DNA of 51,252 nt, taken from NCBI GenBank assembly GCA_050299695.1, contig JBNKWI010000015.1, forward strand, positions 1 through 51,252, in the 5' to 3' direction. The position numbers were made by a program, and so were the translations under genes. Within the stretch, counting starts at the first letter, position 1; each line of letters begins with the position of its first letter. Below the pieces are notes generated by a model. The model was not told the origin of the DNA, did not search any database, and saw only the letters and a list, made by a program, of their open reading frames with translations. Source of the DNA: Ovoidimarina sp050299695 (lineage in GTDB: Bacteria; Pseudomonadota; Alphaproteobacteria; Rhodobacterales; Rhodobacteraceae). Below are positions 1 through 8,917 of this stretch, piece by piece.

Positions 1-804
1 GCCCGGCAGGCCACAGCCTCGGAGACCATCGAGCAGGGTGTCGTCATGGCCCGCGCCGCGCGGCGCGACCGGGCGGCTTCGGAGAAGCGCGCGCTGCTTC
101 GGGCGATGATCGACGGCGAGGGCGACAAGTGCACGAACGCGATCATCTTCTGCAATCGCAAGACCGATGTCGATATCGTCGCGAAGAGCCTGAAGAAATA
201 CGGCTACAACGCCGAGCCGATCCATGGCGACCTGGAGCAGTCGCAGCGGACGCGGACGCTGGACGGGTTCCGCGACGGGAAGATCCGGCTCCTGATCGCG
301 TCGGATGTTGCGGCGCGGGGGCTCGACATCCCGGCGGTGAGCCACGTGTTCAATTTCGACGTTCCCGGCCATCCCGAAGACTACGTGCACCGGATCGGCC
401 GGACCGGCCGGGCGGGCCGCGAGGGCAAGGCAATCACGCTGTGCTCGACCTCGGACGAAAAGGCGCTGGCGGCGGTCGAGAAGCTGATCGACAAGGCGAT
501 CCCGCGGCTCGAGAACCCGATGAGCGCCGCGCCCGAAGCCGAAGCGGCCGGGGCTGACGAGACCGAAAGACCCGCGCGCAGCCGGGCGCGGGGAGGGCGT
601 GGCCGGAAGCGCGACGAGCGCCCGGAAGAGGAGGCCGTGGCCTCTCCCGCACCGGAACGCGCCGAGCGCGAGGAACGCGGCCGTGGCGGGCGCGGACGCG
701 ACAGGGGCCGTGGCGCGGGTGGCCGGGACGAGGCCGTGATCGGCATGGGCGACCACCTGCCCTCCTTCATCGAGAAGAGCTTCGAGGAGCGGATGGCGGG
801 CTGA
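1..804 (+). CDS. DEAD-box ATP-dependent RNA helicase, C-terminal part
   Basis: The frame is open from the first base, so the gene enters from outside the window and only the C-terminal about 267 residues are present. The helicase C-terminal domain is clear: a motif IV region (AIIFCNRKTDVD), motif V (ASDVAARGLDIPAV) and motif VI (YVHRIGRTGRAGREG). After the domain comes a low-complexity Arg/Gly/Glu-rich tail with RGG-like runs, typical of RhlE-type bacterial helicases that remodel RNA and ribosome precursors. The protein ends in a short conserved-looking segment (DHLPSFIEKSFEERMAG). The exact subfamily cannot be fixed without the N-terminal half. Confidence 0.93.
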   Translation, partial: ARQATASETIEQGVVMARAARRDRAASEKRALLRAMIDGEGDKCTNAIIFCNRKTDVDIVAKSLKKYGYNAEPIHGDLEQSQRTRTLDGFRDGKIRLLIASDVAARGLDIPAVSHVFNFDVPGHPEDYVHRIGRTGRAGREGKAITLCSTSDEKALAAVEKLIDKAIPRLENPMSAAPEAEAAGADETERPARSRARGGRGRKRDERPEEEAVASPAPERAEREERGRGGRGRDRGRGAGGRDEAVIGMGDHLPSFIEKSFEERMAG

Positions 805-975
805 CCGCCACACCGCTCCGCCCCGCCCGCCGGATTGCTGCCGCGCGGGCGACAATCCCCGATCCGCGAAAGCCATCGATGCGAGCCGCGCGTCCCTGCG
901 GGGAACCGCTTGCGCGGACTCGCAAGCGCATGGCAAGGATTCGAAGGTTTCGCAACCTTTCGCGGTGTGGTGGCA

Positions 976-2178
976 ATGACTGTATCGGTGGTGGCGCGGC
1001 AGAGCTCCGCGCGGGTGTTTTCCGTGGAGTTTCTGGCTTGTTCGGGAATAGCGGCCCTTCTCGTCGTCTCCACCTTCTTCCTCGAATACCGGCAGATCGC
1101 CAACGAGTCGGTCTGGCTTCCCTTCTTGCCGCGGCAATTCCACCTGGGCTATGAAAACAACCTCGCCGCGTGGTTCTCCGGCACGCTCCTTGCGCTCGGC
1201 GCGCTGCATGCCATGGACGGGCATACGCGATTTCGCGAGGGCCAGCCGCGCGCCGCGCAGGCCTGGGCGATCATCGCGGGGATCCTCTTCTTCCTGAGCG
1301 CCGACGAAATCGGATCTCTGCACGAGCGGCTGGGCCTGCTGGGCGAGGCGATGGGCGTGGGCAACTGGGGCCCGGTTCTGCCTGTCGGCGCCGCGCTGGG
1401 CGCTCTCCTGCTCCGGGCGCTGACCCTTCTGTGGACGGCGGAGCGCAGGTTCCGGCGACAGGTCTGCATCCTGATGACGGGCTTCGCGCTTCTGGGGTCC
1501 GTCGCGTTGCAGGAATTTCTCGGCGATGTTCTTGTGTTCGAGGGGCCGCTCGCCAACGCCATCCGGACCTCCGTCGAGGAGGGCACCGAGCTTGTCGGCA
1601 TGCTGATCGTGCTCGGGGTCGCGCTCGGCAGTTCGGCGGAGCTGTTGGAACGCCGCCAGGCGGACCGGGTTTTCGCTGCCCTGATCGAGCTGCGCTGGTG
1701 GCTGGTGGGGGCGCTTGTCGTCCTGACGCCAGCCGCGACGATCATGACGCTCAGCGTGGAGGAGGCCTTCCGGGGACGCCCGGCGGACTGGCTGGCTGCG
1801 ATGGCGTTCCTGGCCGCGGCGGCGCTGGCGATCCGGCACTGGATCTGTGGCGGGGGCGGTCCCGGGCTGCTCGCGGGAGGGCTTCTGGTGCTCGCCTCGG
1901 CGCTCTGCCTGATGATCGGCCCGGAGCATATCGTCGGAAGCGCCTATTTGGCCGCCACCAAGCGCGCGATCCTCCTGGTGCCGCTGGTACTCTTGACCGT
2001 CGCCCTGGCCGCGCTCGGCGGATTCATGAGCTTGAGGCCGGCAAGGCTGGCCGCCCCTCTGGGCCTGTGCCTTGCCCTGTCGCTCGCAGCCGGGCAGACC
2101 GCGACGCTCGTCACGACCATCGGGCTCGGGGCGGTGGTGTTTCTCGACATCGCCACGAAGCGACCACGGGACGACTGA
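976..2178 (+). CDS. Polytopic membrane protein of unknown function
   Basis: I do not recognise the family. The 400-residue product is strongly hydrophobic, with roughly nine or ten predicted membrane segments spread over its length and few long loops. The most distinctive feature is a short polar motif between segments, FLSADEIGSLHERLG, about 100 residues in, followed by VALQEFLGDVL; clustered Asp/Glu/His within a membrane protein could be functional. I chose the ATG at 976; the frame is open back to a TTG at 835, but that stretch is polar and not protein-like. It lies alone between the helicase and metG on the same strand, with 132 bases before metG. Confidence 0.75.
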   Translation: MTVSVVARQSSARVFSVEFLACSGIAALLVVSTFFLEYRQIANESVWLPFLPRQFHLGYENNLAAWFSGTLLALGALHAMDGHTRFREGQPRAAQAWAIIAGILFFLSADEIGSLHERLGLLGEAMGVGNWGPVLPVGAALGALLLRALTLLWTAERRFRRQVCILMTGFALLGSVALQEFLGDVLVFEGPLANAIRTSVEEGTELVGMLIVLGVALGSSAELLERRQADRVFAALIELRWWLVGALVVLTPAATIMTLSVEEAFRGRPADWLAAMAFLAAAALAIRHWICGGGGPGLLAGGLLVLASALCLMIGPEHIVGSAYLAATKRAILLVPLVLLTVALAALGGFMSLRPARLAAPLGLCLALSLAAGQTATLVTTIGLGAVVFLDIATKRPRDD

Positions 2179-2310
2179 GCCCGCCCTGCCCGCCGCTGCG
2201 AAAGCCGGGGGTGACGCTCCCGGCGCTCTGCGCTAAAGCCATTCGCGCGCGAAAGGCTCCAGGGTCCTGATCTTGGGCATTTTCGGACCGTCGTTCAGGG
2301 CAAGGCAGGC

Positions 2311-4023
2311 ATGGCACGTATCCTCATCACTTCGGCGATCCCCTACATCAACGGGATCAAGCACCTGGGCAATCTCGTGGGCAGCCAACTCCCGGCCGAT
2401 CTTTATGCCCGCTACTGCCGCGCGAGGGGCCACGAAGTGCTATTCCTCTGTGCGACCGACGAACACGGCACGCCGGCGGAGCTCGCGGCGGCGAAGGCGG
2501 GAAAGCCGGTGGCCGAGTATTGCGCCGAGATGTGGGAGGTGCAGAAAGCGCTGTCGGACGGGTTCCGGCTGTCCTTCGACAAGTTCGGGCGGTCGTCCTC
2601 GCCGCAGAACCACGCGCTGACCCAGCATTTCGCGGGGCGGCTGGCCGAGGCCGGGCTGATCGAGGAAGTGACCGAGCGGCAGGTCTATTCCATCGCCGAC
2701 GCGCGGTTCCTGCCGGACCGCTATATCGAAGGAACCTGCCCGAATTGCGGCTACGACCGCGCCCGCGGCGACCAGTGCGAGAACTGCACCAAGCAGCTCG
2801 ATCCGACAGACCTCATCAATCCGCGCTCGGCGATTTCGGGCTCGACAGACCTGGAGGTGCGGGAGACAAAGCATCTCTATCTCAAGCAGCGGTCGCTGAG
2901 GGGGGAGTTGTCGGCCTGGATCGACTCGAAAGCGGACTGGCCCGTGCTCACGACGTCGATCGCGAAGAAATGGCTGAACGACGGCGACGGGTTGCAAGAC
3001 CGGGGAATCACGCGCGACCTCGACTGGGGGATCCCGGTCAGGAAGGGCACGGAGCCCTGGCCCGGCATGGAAGGCAAGGTCTTCTACGTCTGGTTCGACG
3101 CGCCCATAGAGTACATCGCCTGCGCGAAGGAATGGGCGGACGAACGCGGCGAGCCGGACGCGGCCTGGGAGCGCTGGTGGCGGACCGACAGGGGCGCCGG
3201 TGACGTGCGCTATGTGCAGTTCATGGGGAAGGACAACGTTCCGTTCCACACGCTCAGTTTCCCGGCGACGATCATCGGCTCGGGCGAGCCGTGGAAGCTC
3301 GTCGATTACATCAAGTCGTTCAACTACCTGAACTACGATGGCGGCCAGTTCTCCACCTCGCAGGGTCGCGGGGTGTTCATGGACCAGGCGCTCTCGATCC
3401 TGCCGGCGGATTACTGGCGCTGGTGGCTCTTGAGCCATGCGCCGGAGAGTTCCGACAGCGAGTTCACCTGGGAGAATTTCCAGGCCTCGGTGAACAAGGA
3501 TCTTGCCGACGTTCTGGGCAACTTCGTCTCGCGCGTCACCAAATTCTGTCGGTCGAAATTCGGCGAGGCGGTGCCGGAGGGCGGCGCCTACGACGCGCCC
3601 GAAGCTGCAGTAATCGCGGCGCTGGAGGAGCGGCTGGAGAGCTACCAGCGGCACATGGAGGCGATCGAGGTCCGGAAGGCCGCGACGGAGCTGCGCGCGA
3701 TCTGGGTAATCGGCAACGAGTACTTGCAGGAGGCCGAACCCTGGGCGGTGTTCAAGACCGACCCGGTACGGGCGGCGGCGATCGTGCGTTTTTCGCTGAA
3801 CCTGATCCGCTTCCACGCGGCGATTTCCGCGCCCTTCATTCCCGATGCAGCGGCGGCGATGCTGGCGGCGATGGGCGCGGGCGCGGACTGGCCGGACGAT
3901 GTGAATGCGGCGCTCGCTGCCTTGCCGGAGGGGCAGGCGTTCACCGTGCCGGAGAACCTGTTCCGGAAGATTTCCGACGAGGAGCGCGCTGACTGGGCAA
4001 CGCGGTTCGCCGGGACGCGGTAG
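2311..4023 (+). CDS. metG: Methionyl-tRNA synthetase
   Basis: Class I aminoacyl-tRNA synthetase that charges tRNA-Met with methionine in the cytoplasm. The HIGH-type signature is near the N-terminus (PYINGIKHLGN), a four-cysteine zinc knuckle lies at about residues 143-159 (CPNC...CENC), and the KMSKS-equivalent loop is FSTSQGRG near residue 346. At 570 residues it is the compact form without the C-terminal tRNA-binding extension found in longer MetG proteins. The start is the ATG at 2311, directly before the conserved strand leading to the HIGH motif. It appears monocistronic; the next gene, galU, converges on it. Confidence 0.97.
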   Translation: MARILITSAIPYINGIKHLGNLVGSQLPADLYARYCRARGHEVLFLCATDEHGTPAELAAAKAGKPVAEYCAEMWEVQKALSDGFRLSFDKFGRSSSPQNHALTQHFAGRLAEAGLIEEVTERQVYSIADARFLPDRYIEGTCPNCGYDRARGDQCENCTKQLDPTDLINPRSAISGSTDLEVRETKHLYLKQRSLRGELSAWIDSKADWPVLTTSIAKKWLNDGDGLQDRGITRDLDWGIPVRKGTEPWPGMEGKVFYVWFDAPIEYIACAKEWADERGEPDAAWERWWRTDRGAGDVRYVQFMGKDNVPFHTLSFPATIIGSGEPWKLVDYIKSFNYLNYDGGQFSTSQGRGVFMDQALSILPADYWRWWLLSHAPESSDSEFTWENFQASVNKDLADVLGNFVSRVTKFCRSKFGEAVPEGGAYDAPEAAVIAALEERLESYQRHMEAIEVRKAATELRAIWVIGNEYLQEAEPWAVFKTDPVRAAAIVRFSLNLIRFHAAISAPFIPDAAAAMLAAMGAGADWPDDVNAALAALPEGQAFTVPENLFRKISDEERADWATRFAGTR

Positions 4024-4191
4024 GATATATGCCTCCGCAGCCCTGGCCTTCAGCCGGAGTCTCTCGGTTGCCCCGCCACCGCGGTCGAGGCTCCGGGCCC
4101 TACCGTCGGGAGCGGAACGGGAAGGCGATCACGTTGTCGGGCGGCGCTGGCCACGCCTGACGACTCTGGGATTGGGGACCGGCGAGCGCGG

Positions 4192-5100
4192 CTATTCCGC
4201 CGCCCAGGCCGCGTCCGGGAAAGGGCGGGTCTGGTCCCTCCAGGCCACCAGCACCTCCTGCAGCGCCGGATCGCCCTGGGCGAGGTGCAGGGTAGCCGAG
4301 AGCATCCCTGCCTTGGAGCCGCAATCGAAGCGGGTGCCTGAGAAGCGGAAACCGGCAAGGCCGATCCGACCTGCCCCGCGGGCGATGGCATCGGTCAACT
4401 GGATCTCTCCGCCGGCACCCGGCGGCTGCGAGGCGAGGTCCTCGAAGATCGAGCCGTCGAGGACGTAGCGGCCGACCACGGCATCGCGCGAGGGCGCGTC
4501 TTCGGGGGCGGGTTTCTCGACCATGCCGTCGGCGGCGAGCACCGGGCCCCGTTCGGCGATGACGGAAAGGATGCCGTATTTCGAGGTGTCCTCTTCCGGA
4601 ACGCGCATCGTCGCCACGAGATGTCCGGCCGCGCCGGCCTCGTAGGCCTCGATCATCTCGGCGAGGCAGCCTTTTTCTCCGAAGATCAGGTCGTCGGGCA
4701 GGAGCACCGCCACCGGACCGGGCAGCGCATGGTCGCGCGCGCAGAGCACCGCGTGGCCGAGACCGAGGGGTTCGTCCTGCATGGTGAAGATCACGTTGCC
4801 GTCGCCGGGATGGAAGGCGCGTTCTTCGAGCGCATCGGCGATGGCCGTCTTGCCGCGCTCCTTGAGCGTCGCGCGGAGTTCGGCGTCGTCCATCACATGG
4901 CGTTCGATGGCGGATTTCGACGGATGGCTCACGAAGATCATCCGCTCGATCCCGGCATCGCGCGCCTCGTCGATGGCATACTGGATCAAGGGCGTGTCGA
5001 TCACGGGGAGGAGTTCCTTCGGGGTCGCTTTCGTGGCTGGCAGGAACCGGGTGCCCATTCCGGCCACGGGGAAGATCGCCGTTCTGACAGGATGTCTCAT
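4192..5100 (-). CDS. galU: UTP-glucose-1-phosphate uridylyltransferase
   Basis: Makes UDP-glucose from UTP and glucose-1-phosphate. The N-terminal nucleotidyltransferase signature is clear (FPVAGMGTRFLPATKA, then KELLPVIDTPLIQYAI), and the 302-residue length is normal for bacterial GalU. Later conserved stretches include GNVIFTMQDEPLGLGHAV and LPDDLIFGEKG. It is transcribed divergently from the glucosylglycerol operon starting at 5461, with a 360-base shared upstream region, so UDP-glucose supply may be co-regulated with that operon (inference). The 168 bases between metG and the galU stop hold nothing I recognise. Confidence 0.95.
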   Translation of the reverse strand: MRHPVRTAIFPVAGMGTRFLPATKATPKELLPVIDTPLIQYAIDEARDAGIERMIFVSHPSKSAIERHVMDDAELRATLKERGKTAIADALEERAFHPGDGNVIFTMQDEPLGLGHAVLCARDHALPGPVAVLLPDDLIFGEKGCLAEMIEAYEAGAAGHLVATMRVPEEDTSKYGILSVIAERGPVLAADGMVEKPAPEDAPSRDAVVGRYVLDGSIFEDLASQPPGAGGEIQLTDAIARGAGRIGLAGFRFSGTRFDCGSKAGMLSATLHLAQGDPALQEVLVAWRDQTRPFPDAAWAAE

Positions 5101-5460
5101 GCCGTTTTCAACTCCTACTGTTCCACACTGCAGTGGTTCTGCAACTGCAAGAAAACGTTAGGCCGCCGCCGTGGAAGGTCAAAAGATCGGTGGGGAATCC
5201 CGTCGAAGACCACAAGATTTGGGGCAATTCTCCGCAAATGCCGCGCAGCGCACGCCATGTTTGCGGAAAAGACAGGCAATTAGGCAACGATTGGTGCTGC
5301 GCTGCGGCGAAACTTGTGCGGGACGGTTGAAATGCCGCGCTGCCGCCCCATCCTAGAGAGCGAGGTGGCAAGATCGACCGGTGAAGTCCCTCCACCCGCT
5401 CGGGCAGCGCGACGCGCGCCTTCGTGAGCGGCACGGGCCGGAAAAGACCTGCGGAGACAT
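5101..5460. promoter_or_regulatory. Shared upstream region of galU and the glucosylglycerol operon
   Basis: This 360-base gap between two divergent starts has no convincing gene. It is the natural place for the promoters of galU (minus) and gpsA-phosphatase-ggpS (plus). Near the galU side CTGCA occurs three times, at 5128, 5139 and 5145. The gpsA side ends with a GGAG at 5452-5455, five bases before the ATG, a plausible ribosome-binding site. No promoter boxes or riboswitch could be assigned with confidence. Confidence 0.5.
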
Positions 5461-6603
5461 ATGAACCTGGAACCCGTTTCGGGCGCCGCCCTGCCCTATT
5501 GCGCCAGTCCCTACGGCAAGATCGCGGTGATCGGTACCGGCAGTTGGGGTACGGCACTCGCCGCCACGGCGCGGCAGGCCGGAGCCGAAGTCCGGCTCTG
5601 GGGCCGGTCTCGGGAAGTGGTGGACGAGATCAACGCCAGCGGCACAAACGCGCGCTACCTGCCGGATGTGCCTCTGCCCGAAGGTCTCAAGGCGTGTCGC
5701 GGCCTCAGGGCGGCACTGTCGGGGGCCGAGGCGGTGATGATCGTCGTGCCGTCGCGGAGCGTCCGGACTGTCGCGCGAGAAGTGGCCGAATTCATCGACC
5801 CGGGCGTACCGGTGGCCATCTGCGCCAAGGGGATCGAACCCGAGAGTGGGTTTCTCATGACCCAGGTCGCCGAGCAGGAGCTTCCCGGCCATCCGATGGG
5901 CGTCGTCTCGGGTCCGACCTTCGCGCAGGAGACCGCGCTCGGTCACCCGACGGCGGCGACAGTGGCGTTTCCGTTCAGCTACGAGGACCGGCTGCACCCG
6001 GGCGAAAGCCCGGCGGTGCGCCTTGCCGTCTCGCTCAGCACCGGGAGCTTCCGCGCCTATATCTCCGACGACCTCGTGGGCGTCGAGATCGGCGGCGCGG
6101 TGAAGAACGTGATCGCCATCGCGTGCGGGATGATGACCGGCGCCGGGTTCGCCGAGAACACCCGCGCCGCGCTGATCACAAGGGGCGTCGACGAGATGAA
6201 GGCGCTGGCCGAGGCGCTGGGCGGGCGGCGCGAGACGGTGACCGGCCTGTCGGGCGTGGGCGACCTCGCCCTGACCTGCGCATCGACAACGTCACGGAAC
6301 ATGTCGCTCGGTGAGCAGTTGGGGAGGGGCGTGCCCCGCGCGGACTGCTTCGACGGGGCGTCGATCGTCGTGGAGGGCGAGTTCAACGCGAAGTCGGTGA
6401 CCGACCTCGCGCGCCGCGTGGGAGTGTCGATGCCGATCTGCGAGACGGTCCGGGCGATCCTCCACGATGGCAGCGAACTCGGGCCCGCCTTCGCCGCGCT
6501 CTGGGCGCGCCCGATAGAATCCGAACCGAGGGCCCTCGGGCTCTCCTTCGATCACCCGGCCTCCGACCAGGCCATCGCAACTCTTGCAGAAAGGATATCA
6601 TGA
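5461..6603 (+). CDS. gpsA: NAD(P)H-dependent glycerol-3-phosphate dehydrogenase
   Basis: Reduces dihydroxyacetone phosphate to sn-glycerol-3-phosphate. The Rossmann motif IAVIGTGSWGTALA begins about 21 residues in, and the family segments CAKGIEPESG, SGPTFAQE and GGAVKNVIAIACG are present. The start has a GGAG ribosome site and adds roughly 18 residues before the Rossmann strand, longer than usual. The stop overlaps the next ATG (ATGA at 6600-6603), so translation is coupled to the phosphatase and the synthase follows. In most genomes gpsA serves lipid synthesis; here its place suggests it supplies the glycerol-3-phosphate acceptor for glucosylglycerol (inference). It may be a second, dedicated gpsA copy. 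Confidence 0.93.
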   Translation: MNLEPVSGAALPYCASPYGKIAVIGTGSWGTALAATARQAGAEVRLWGRSREVVDEINASGTNARYLPDVPLPEGLKACRGLRAALSGAEAVMIVVPSRSVRTVAREVAEFIDPGVPVAICAKGIEPESGFLMTQVAEQELPGHPMGVVSGPTFAQETALGHPTAATVAFPFSYEDRLHPGESPAVRLAVSLSTGSFRAYISDDLVGVEIGGAVKNVIAIACGMMTGAGFAENTRAALITRGVDEMKALAEALGGRRETVTGLSGVGDLALTCASTTSRNMSLGEQLGRGVPRADCFDGASIVVEGEFNAKSVTDLARRVGVSMPICETVRAILHDGSELGPAFAALWARPIESEPRALGLSFDHPASDQAIATLAERIS

Positions 6604-7376
6604 CCCGTCACGAAACCCTGAGCATTCCCTCCATCGCCAGCAAGGACCTGGTTCTCGCGACCGATCTCGACGGCACCTTCCTCGGCGGCTCCGATGCCGA
6701 CCGGAAAACCTTCTACGACTGGATCGAGGCCAACCGGGTGCGCGTCGGCCTGATCTTCGTGACCGGGCGCGACCCGGGCCACATCACCCACCTGACCAAG
6801 CGCAAAGGCGTGCCGCGGCCCGACTATGTGGTGGGCGACGTGGGCACCACGATCGCCGAGGTGGGGAGCGACCACCTGCTGGCGCCGATCGCCGAGCTTG
6901 AGGCCGCGATCGCGGAGGCCTGGGGCGATTCCTCCGCCAAGATCGAAGCGAGGCTGCACCACGCGCCGGGACTGAGGCTCCAGGGCACCGCGTTTCGCTA
7001 CCGGGTGAGCTATGACATGGATCCGAGCCGTTTCGACGAAGCCGCGAAAGACACCGTCGCCGAACTCGGGCTCGACTCGCTGATCTCGGACAACCGGTAT
7101 TTCGACGTCCTTCCGAAAGGCGTCTCCAAGGGGCCGTCGCTCCTCAGGCTCCTGACCCATCTGGGGATCGACAACCGCCGCTGCCTTGTCGCGGGCGACA
7201 CGATGAACGACCATTCGATGCTGTCGATGGGCCTGAACGCCGTGGCCGTGGGCGGATCGGAACCCGCGCTGGTCGAGCGCCTCGCCGGGCTCGAGCACGT
7301 GCACCTGGCCCGCCAGGAGGGCGTTGCTGGCATCGCCGAGGCGATCATCGCCTTCAACCTCCTGTCGCGGAACTGA
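6600..7376 (+). CDS. HAD-family phosphatase, probable glucosylglycerol-phosphate phosphatase
   Basis: A 258-residue HAD hydrolase of the sucrose-phosphate-phosphatase type. Motif I is ATDLDGTFLGG near residue 20 (Asp nucleophile DxDGT), motif II the TGRD region, and the C-terminal acid motif is AGDTMNDHSML. A cap insertion lies between them. The start overlaps the gpsA stop by four bases and the stop is 10 bases before the ggpS ATG, so it should remove the phosphate from the ggpS product. From memory, cyanobacterial GgpP (StpA) is longer and of another type, while proteobacterial GgpPS fuses a HAD domain in front of the synthase; this looks like the unfused version. Substrate is inferred from context. 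Confidence 0.85.
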   Translation: MTRHETLSIPSIASKDLVLATDLDGTFLGGSDADRKTFYDWIEANRVRVGLIFVTGRDPGHITHLTKRKGVPRPDYVVGDVGTTIAEVGSDHLLAPIAELEAAIAEAWGDSSAKIEARLHHAPGLRLQGTAFRYRVSYDMDPSRFDEAAKDTVAELGLDSLISDNRYFDVLPKGVSKGPSLLRLLTHLGIDNRRCLVAGDTMNDHSMLSMGLNAVAVGGSEPALVERLAGLEHVHLARQEGVAGIAEAIIAFNLLSRN

Positions 7377-7386
7377 GGAGGATCGG

Positions 7387-8910
7387 ATGTCTTCAGACCT
7401 GGTCATCGTCTACCACCGCCAGCCCTATGAGGAGGTCGTGGAGGACGGCAAGACCGTCCTGAAGGAAAACAAGAGCCCGAACGGAATCGTGCCGACGCTG
7501 AAGAGCTTCTTCGGCAAGGTCGAGCACGGCGCCTGGGTGGCGTGGAAGCTTGCGGAGGACACCTCCAACCCGGATTTCGACACGGTGATCGAGATCGACG
7601 ACGCCTATGGGCGCTATTCGGTCTCGCGCCTGCCCTTGTCGAAGGAGCAGGTTCACGAGTTCTACCACGTGACCTCGAAGGAGGCGTTCTGGCCGATCCT
7701 GCATTCCTTCCGCGAGCGCTACAATTACGACCCGGTGGACTGGCCGAATTTCCGCGAGGTGAACTGGCGCTTCGCCGAGGCGGCGGCAGCGGAGGCGGCG
7801 CAGGGCGCGCTCGTCTGGATCCACGACTACAATCTTTGGCTGGTGCCGGGCTACCTGCGCCAGCTCCGCCCCGACGTGCGGATCGCCTTCTTCCACCACA
7901 CGCCCTTCCCCGCGGCGGACGTGTTCAACATGCTGCCCTGGCGGCGCGAGATCGTCGAAAGCCTTCTCGCCTGCGACGTGGTGGGCTTTCACATCCCGCG
8001 CTATGCGGCGAACTTCGTCTCGGTCGCCCGCAGTCTTTGCGACGTGACGGTCGAGGAACGCGAGCCGGTATCCGAGACGCTCCTGAACGAGGGCACGGCG
8101 CTCAACGAACGCAGCGTGCCGACGCGGCTCAGCCACAGGGGCCACGCGGTCTCTGTCAGCGTAGCGCCGGTAGGCGTGGATGTGGGCTTCATCGAGGGGC
8201 GCGCCCGCGATCCCGAGACGCAGCGTAAGATCCGGGAAATCCGCCGCGACTTGGGCGACCAGAAACTGATCGTGTCGGTCGGGCGCACCGACTACACCAA
8301 AGGCGGCGTCGAGCAGCTTGAGAGCTACGAGCGTCTTCTGGAAAAGAACCCGGAGCTCATTGGCAAGGTCCGGCTGATGTTCGTCTCGGTCAGCGCAAAC
8401 CGGGGCATGGCGGCATATGAGGCGATCCAGGGCGAGATCGAGCAGATCTCGGGACGGATCAACGGCCGCTTCGGCACGCTCGACTGGCAGCCTATAGCAC
8501 TGATCTCCCGGGCGATTCCCTTTGCCGAGCTCGTTGCCTACTACGGCGCCGCGGACGTGGCCTGGATCACCCCGGTGGCGGACGGGATGAACCTCGTCGC
8601 AAAGGAATTCACCGCCGCGCGGGTCGACGGCGACGGGGTGCTCGTGCTGTCGGAATTCGCCGGAGCGGCGGTGGAGCTGGGCGCGGCGGTGATCGCCAAC
8701 CCGTTCTCCTACCGCTCGATGGACGAGGCGATCCGCCTGGCACTGGAGATGGAGCCCGAGGAACGGCGCGGCCGGATGGAGATGCTGCGCCAGGCGATCG
8801 CGCGCTACGATGTGCATGCCTGGGGCCGCGCGGTGGGCGCCGGCATGGCGGAATCGCCCCGGGCGGGCGGTGCGGTGGAGATGCCGGCGCCGGTGCATTC
8901 GGCGGCCTGA
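7387..8910 (+). CDS. ggpS: Glucosylglycerol-phosphate synthase (GT20 family)
   Basis: Glycosyltransferase joining glucose from a nucleotide sugar to glycerol-3-phosphate, the committed step to the osmolyte glucosylglycerol. The N-terminus (LVIVYHRQPYEEV, then ENKSPNGIVPTLKSFF) strongly resembles cyanobacterial GgpS rather than trehalose-phosphate synthase OtsA. GT20 features follow: VWIHDYNLWLVPGYLR, AFFHHTPFPAADVFN, SVGRTDYTKGG, and ADGMNLVAKEFTA. The 507-residue length fits GgpS. The ribosome site GAGGA lies just before the ATG. Cyanobacterial GgpS uses ADP-glucose; the neighbouring galU raises the possibility of UDP-glucose here, which the sequence alone does not settle. Confidence 0.92.
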   Translation: MSSDLVIVYHRQPYEEVVEDGKTVLKENKSPNGIVPTLKSFFGKVEHGAWVAWKLAEDTSNPDFDTVIEIDDAYGRYSVSRLPLSKEQVHEFYHVTSKEAFWPILHSFRERYNYDPVDWPNFREVNWRFAEAAAAEAAQGALVWIHDYNLWLVPGYLRQLRPDVRIAFFHHTPFPAADVFNMLPWRREIVESLLACDVVGFHIPRYAANFVSVARSLCDVTVEEREPVSETLLNEGTALNERSVPTRLSHRGHAVSVSVAPVGVDVGFIEGRARDPETQRKIREIRRDLGDQKLIVSVGRTDYTKGGVEQLESYERLLEKNPELIGKVRLMFVSVSANRGMAAYEAIQGEIEQISGRINGRFGTLDWQPIALISRAIPFAELVAYYGAADVAWITPVADGMNLVAKEFTAARVDGDGVLVLSEFAGAAVELGAAVIANPFSYRSMDEAIRLALEMEPEERRGRMEMLRQAIARYDVHAWGRAVGAGMAESPRAGGAVEMPAPVHSAA

Positions 8911-8917
8911 GGCGATT

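Noticed and set aside
835..975. Extension of the membrane protein to the TTG at 835
   Set aside because: The added 47 residues are Arg/Pro-rich without hydrophobic pattern, and the ATG at 976 leads straight into the first helix.
4024..4191. Possible tRNA or small RNA between metG and galU
   Set aside because: No acceptor or T-arm signatures and no matching stems were found.
5108..5557. Minus-strand frame in the galU/gpsA promoter region
   Set aside because: Overlaps the start of gpsA and has no recognisable content.
4192..8910. Reading the GT20 cluster as trehalose synthesis (otsA/otsB)
   Set aside because: The synthase N-terminus follows GgpS rather than OtsA, and an adjoining gpsA makes sense only for a glycerol-3-phosphate acceptor.
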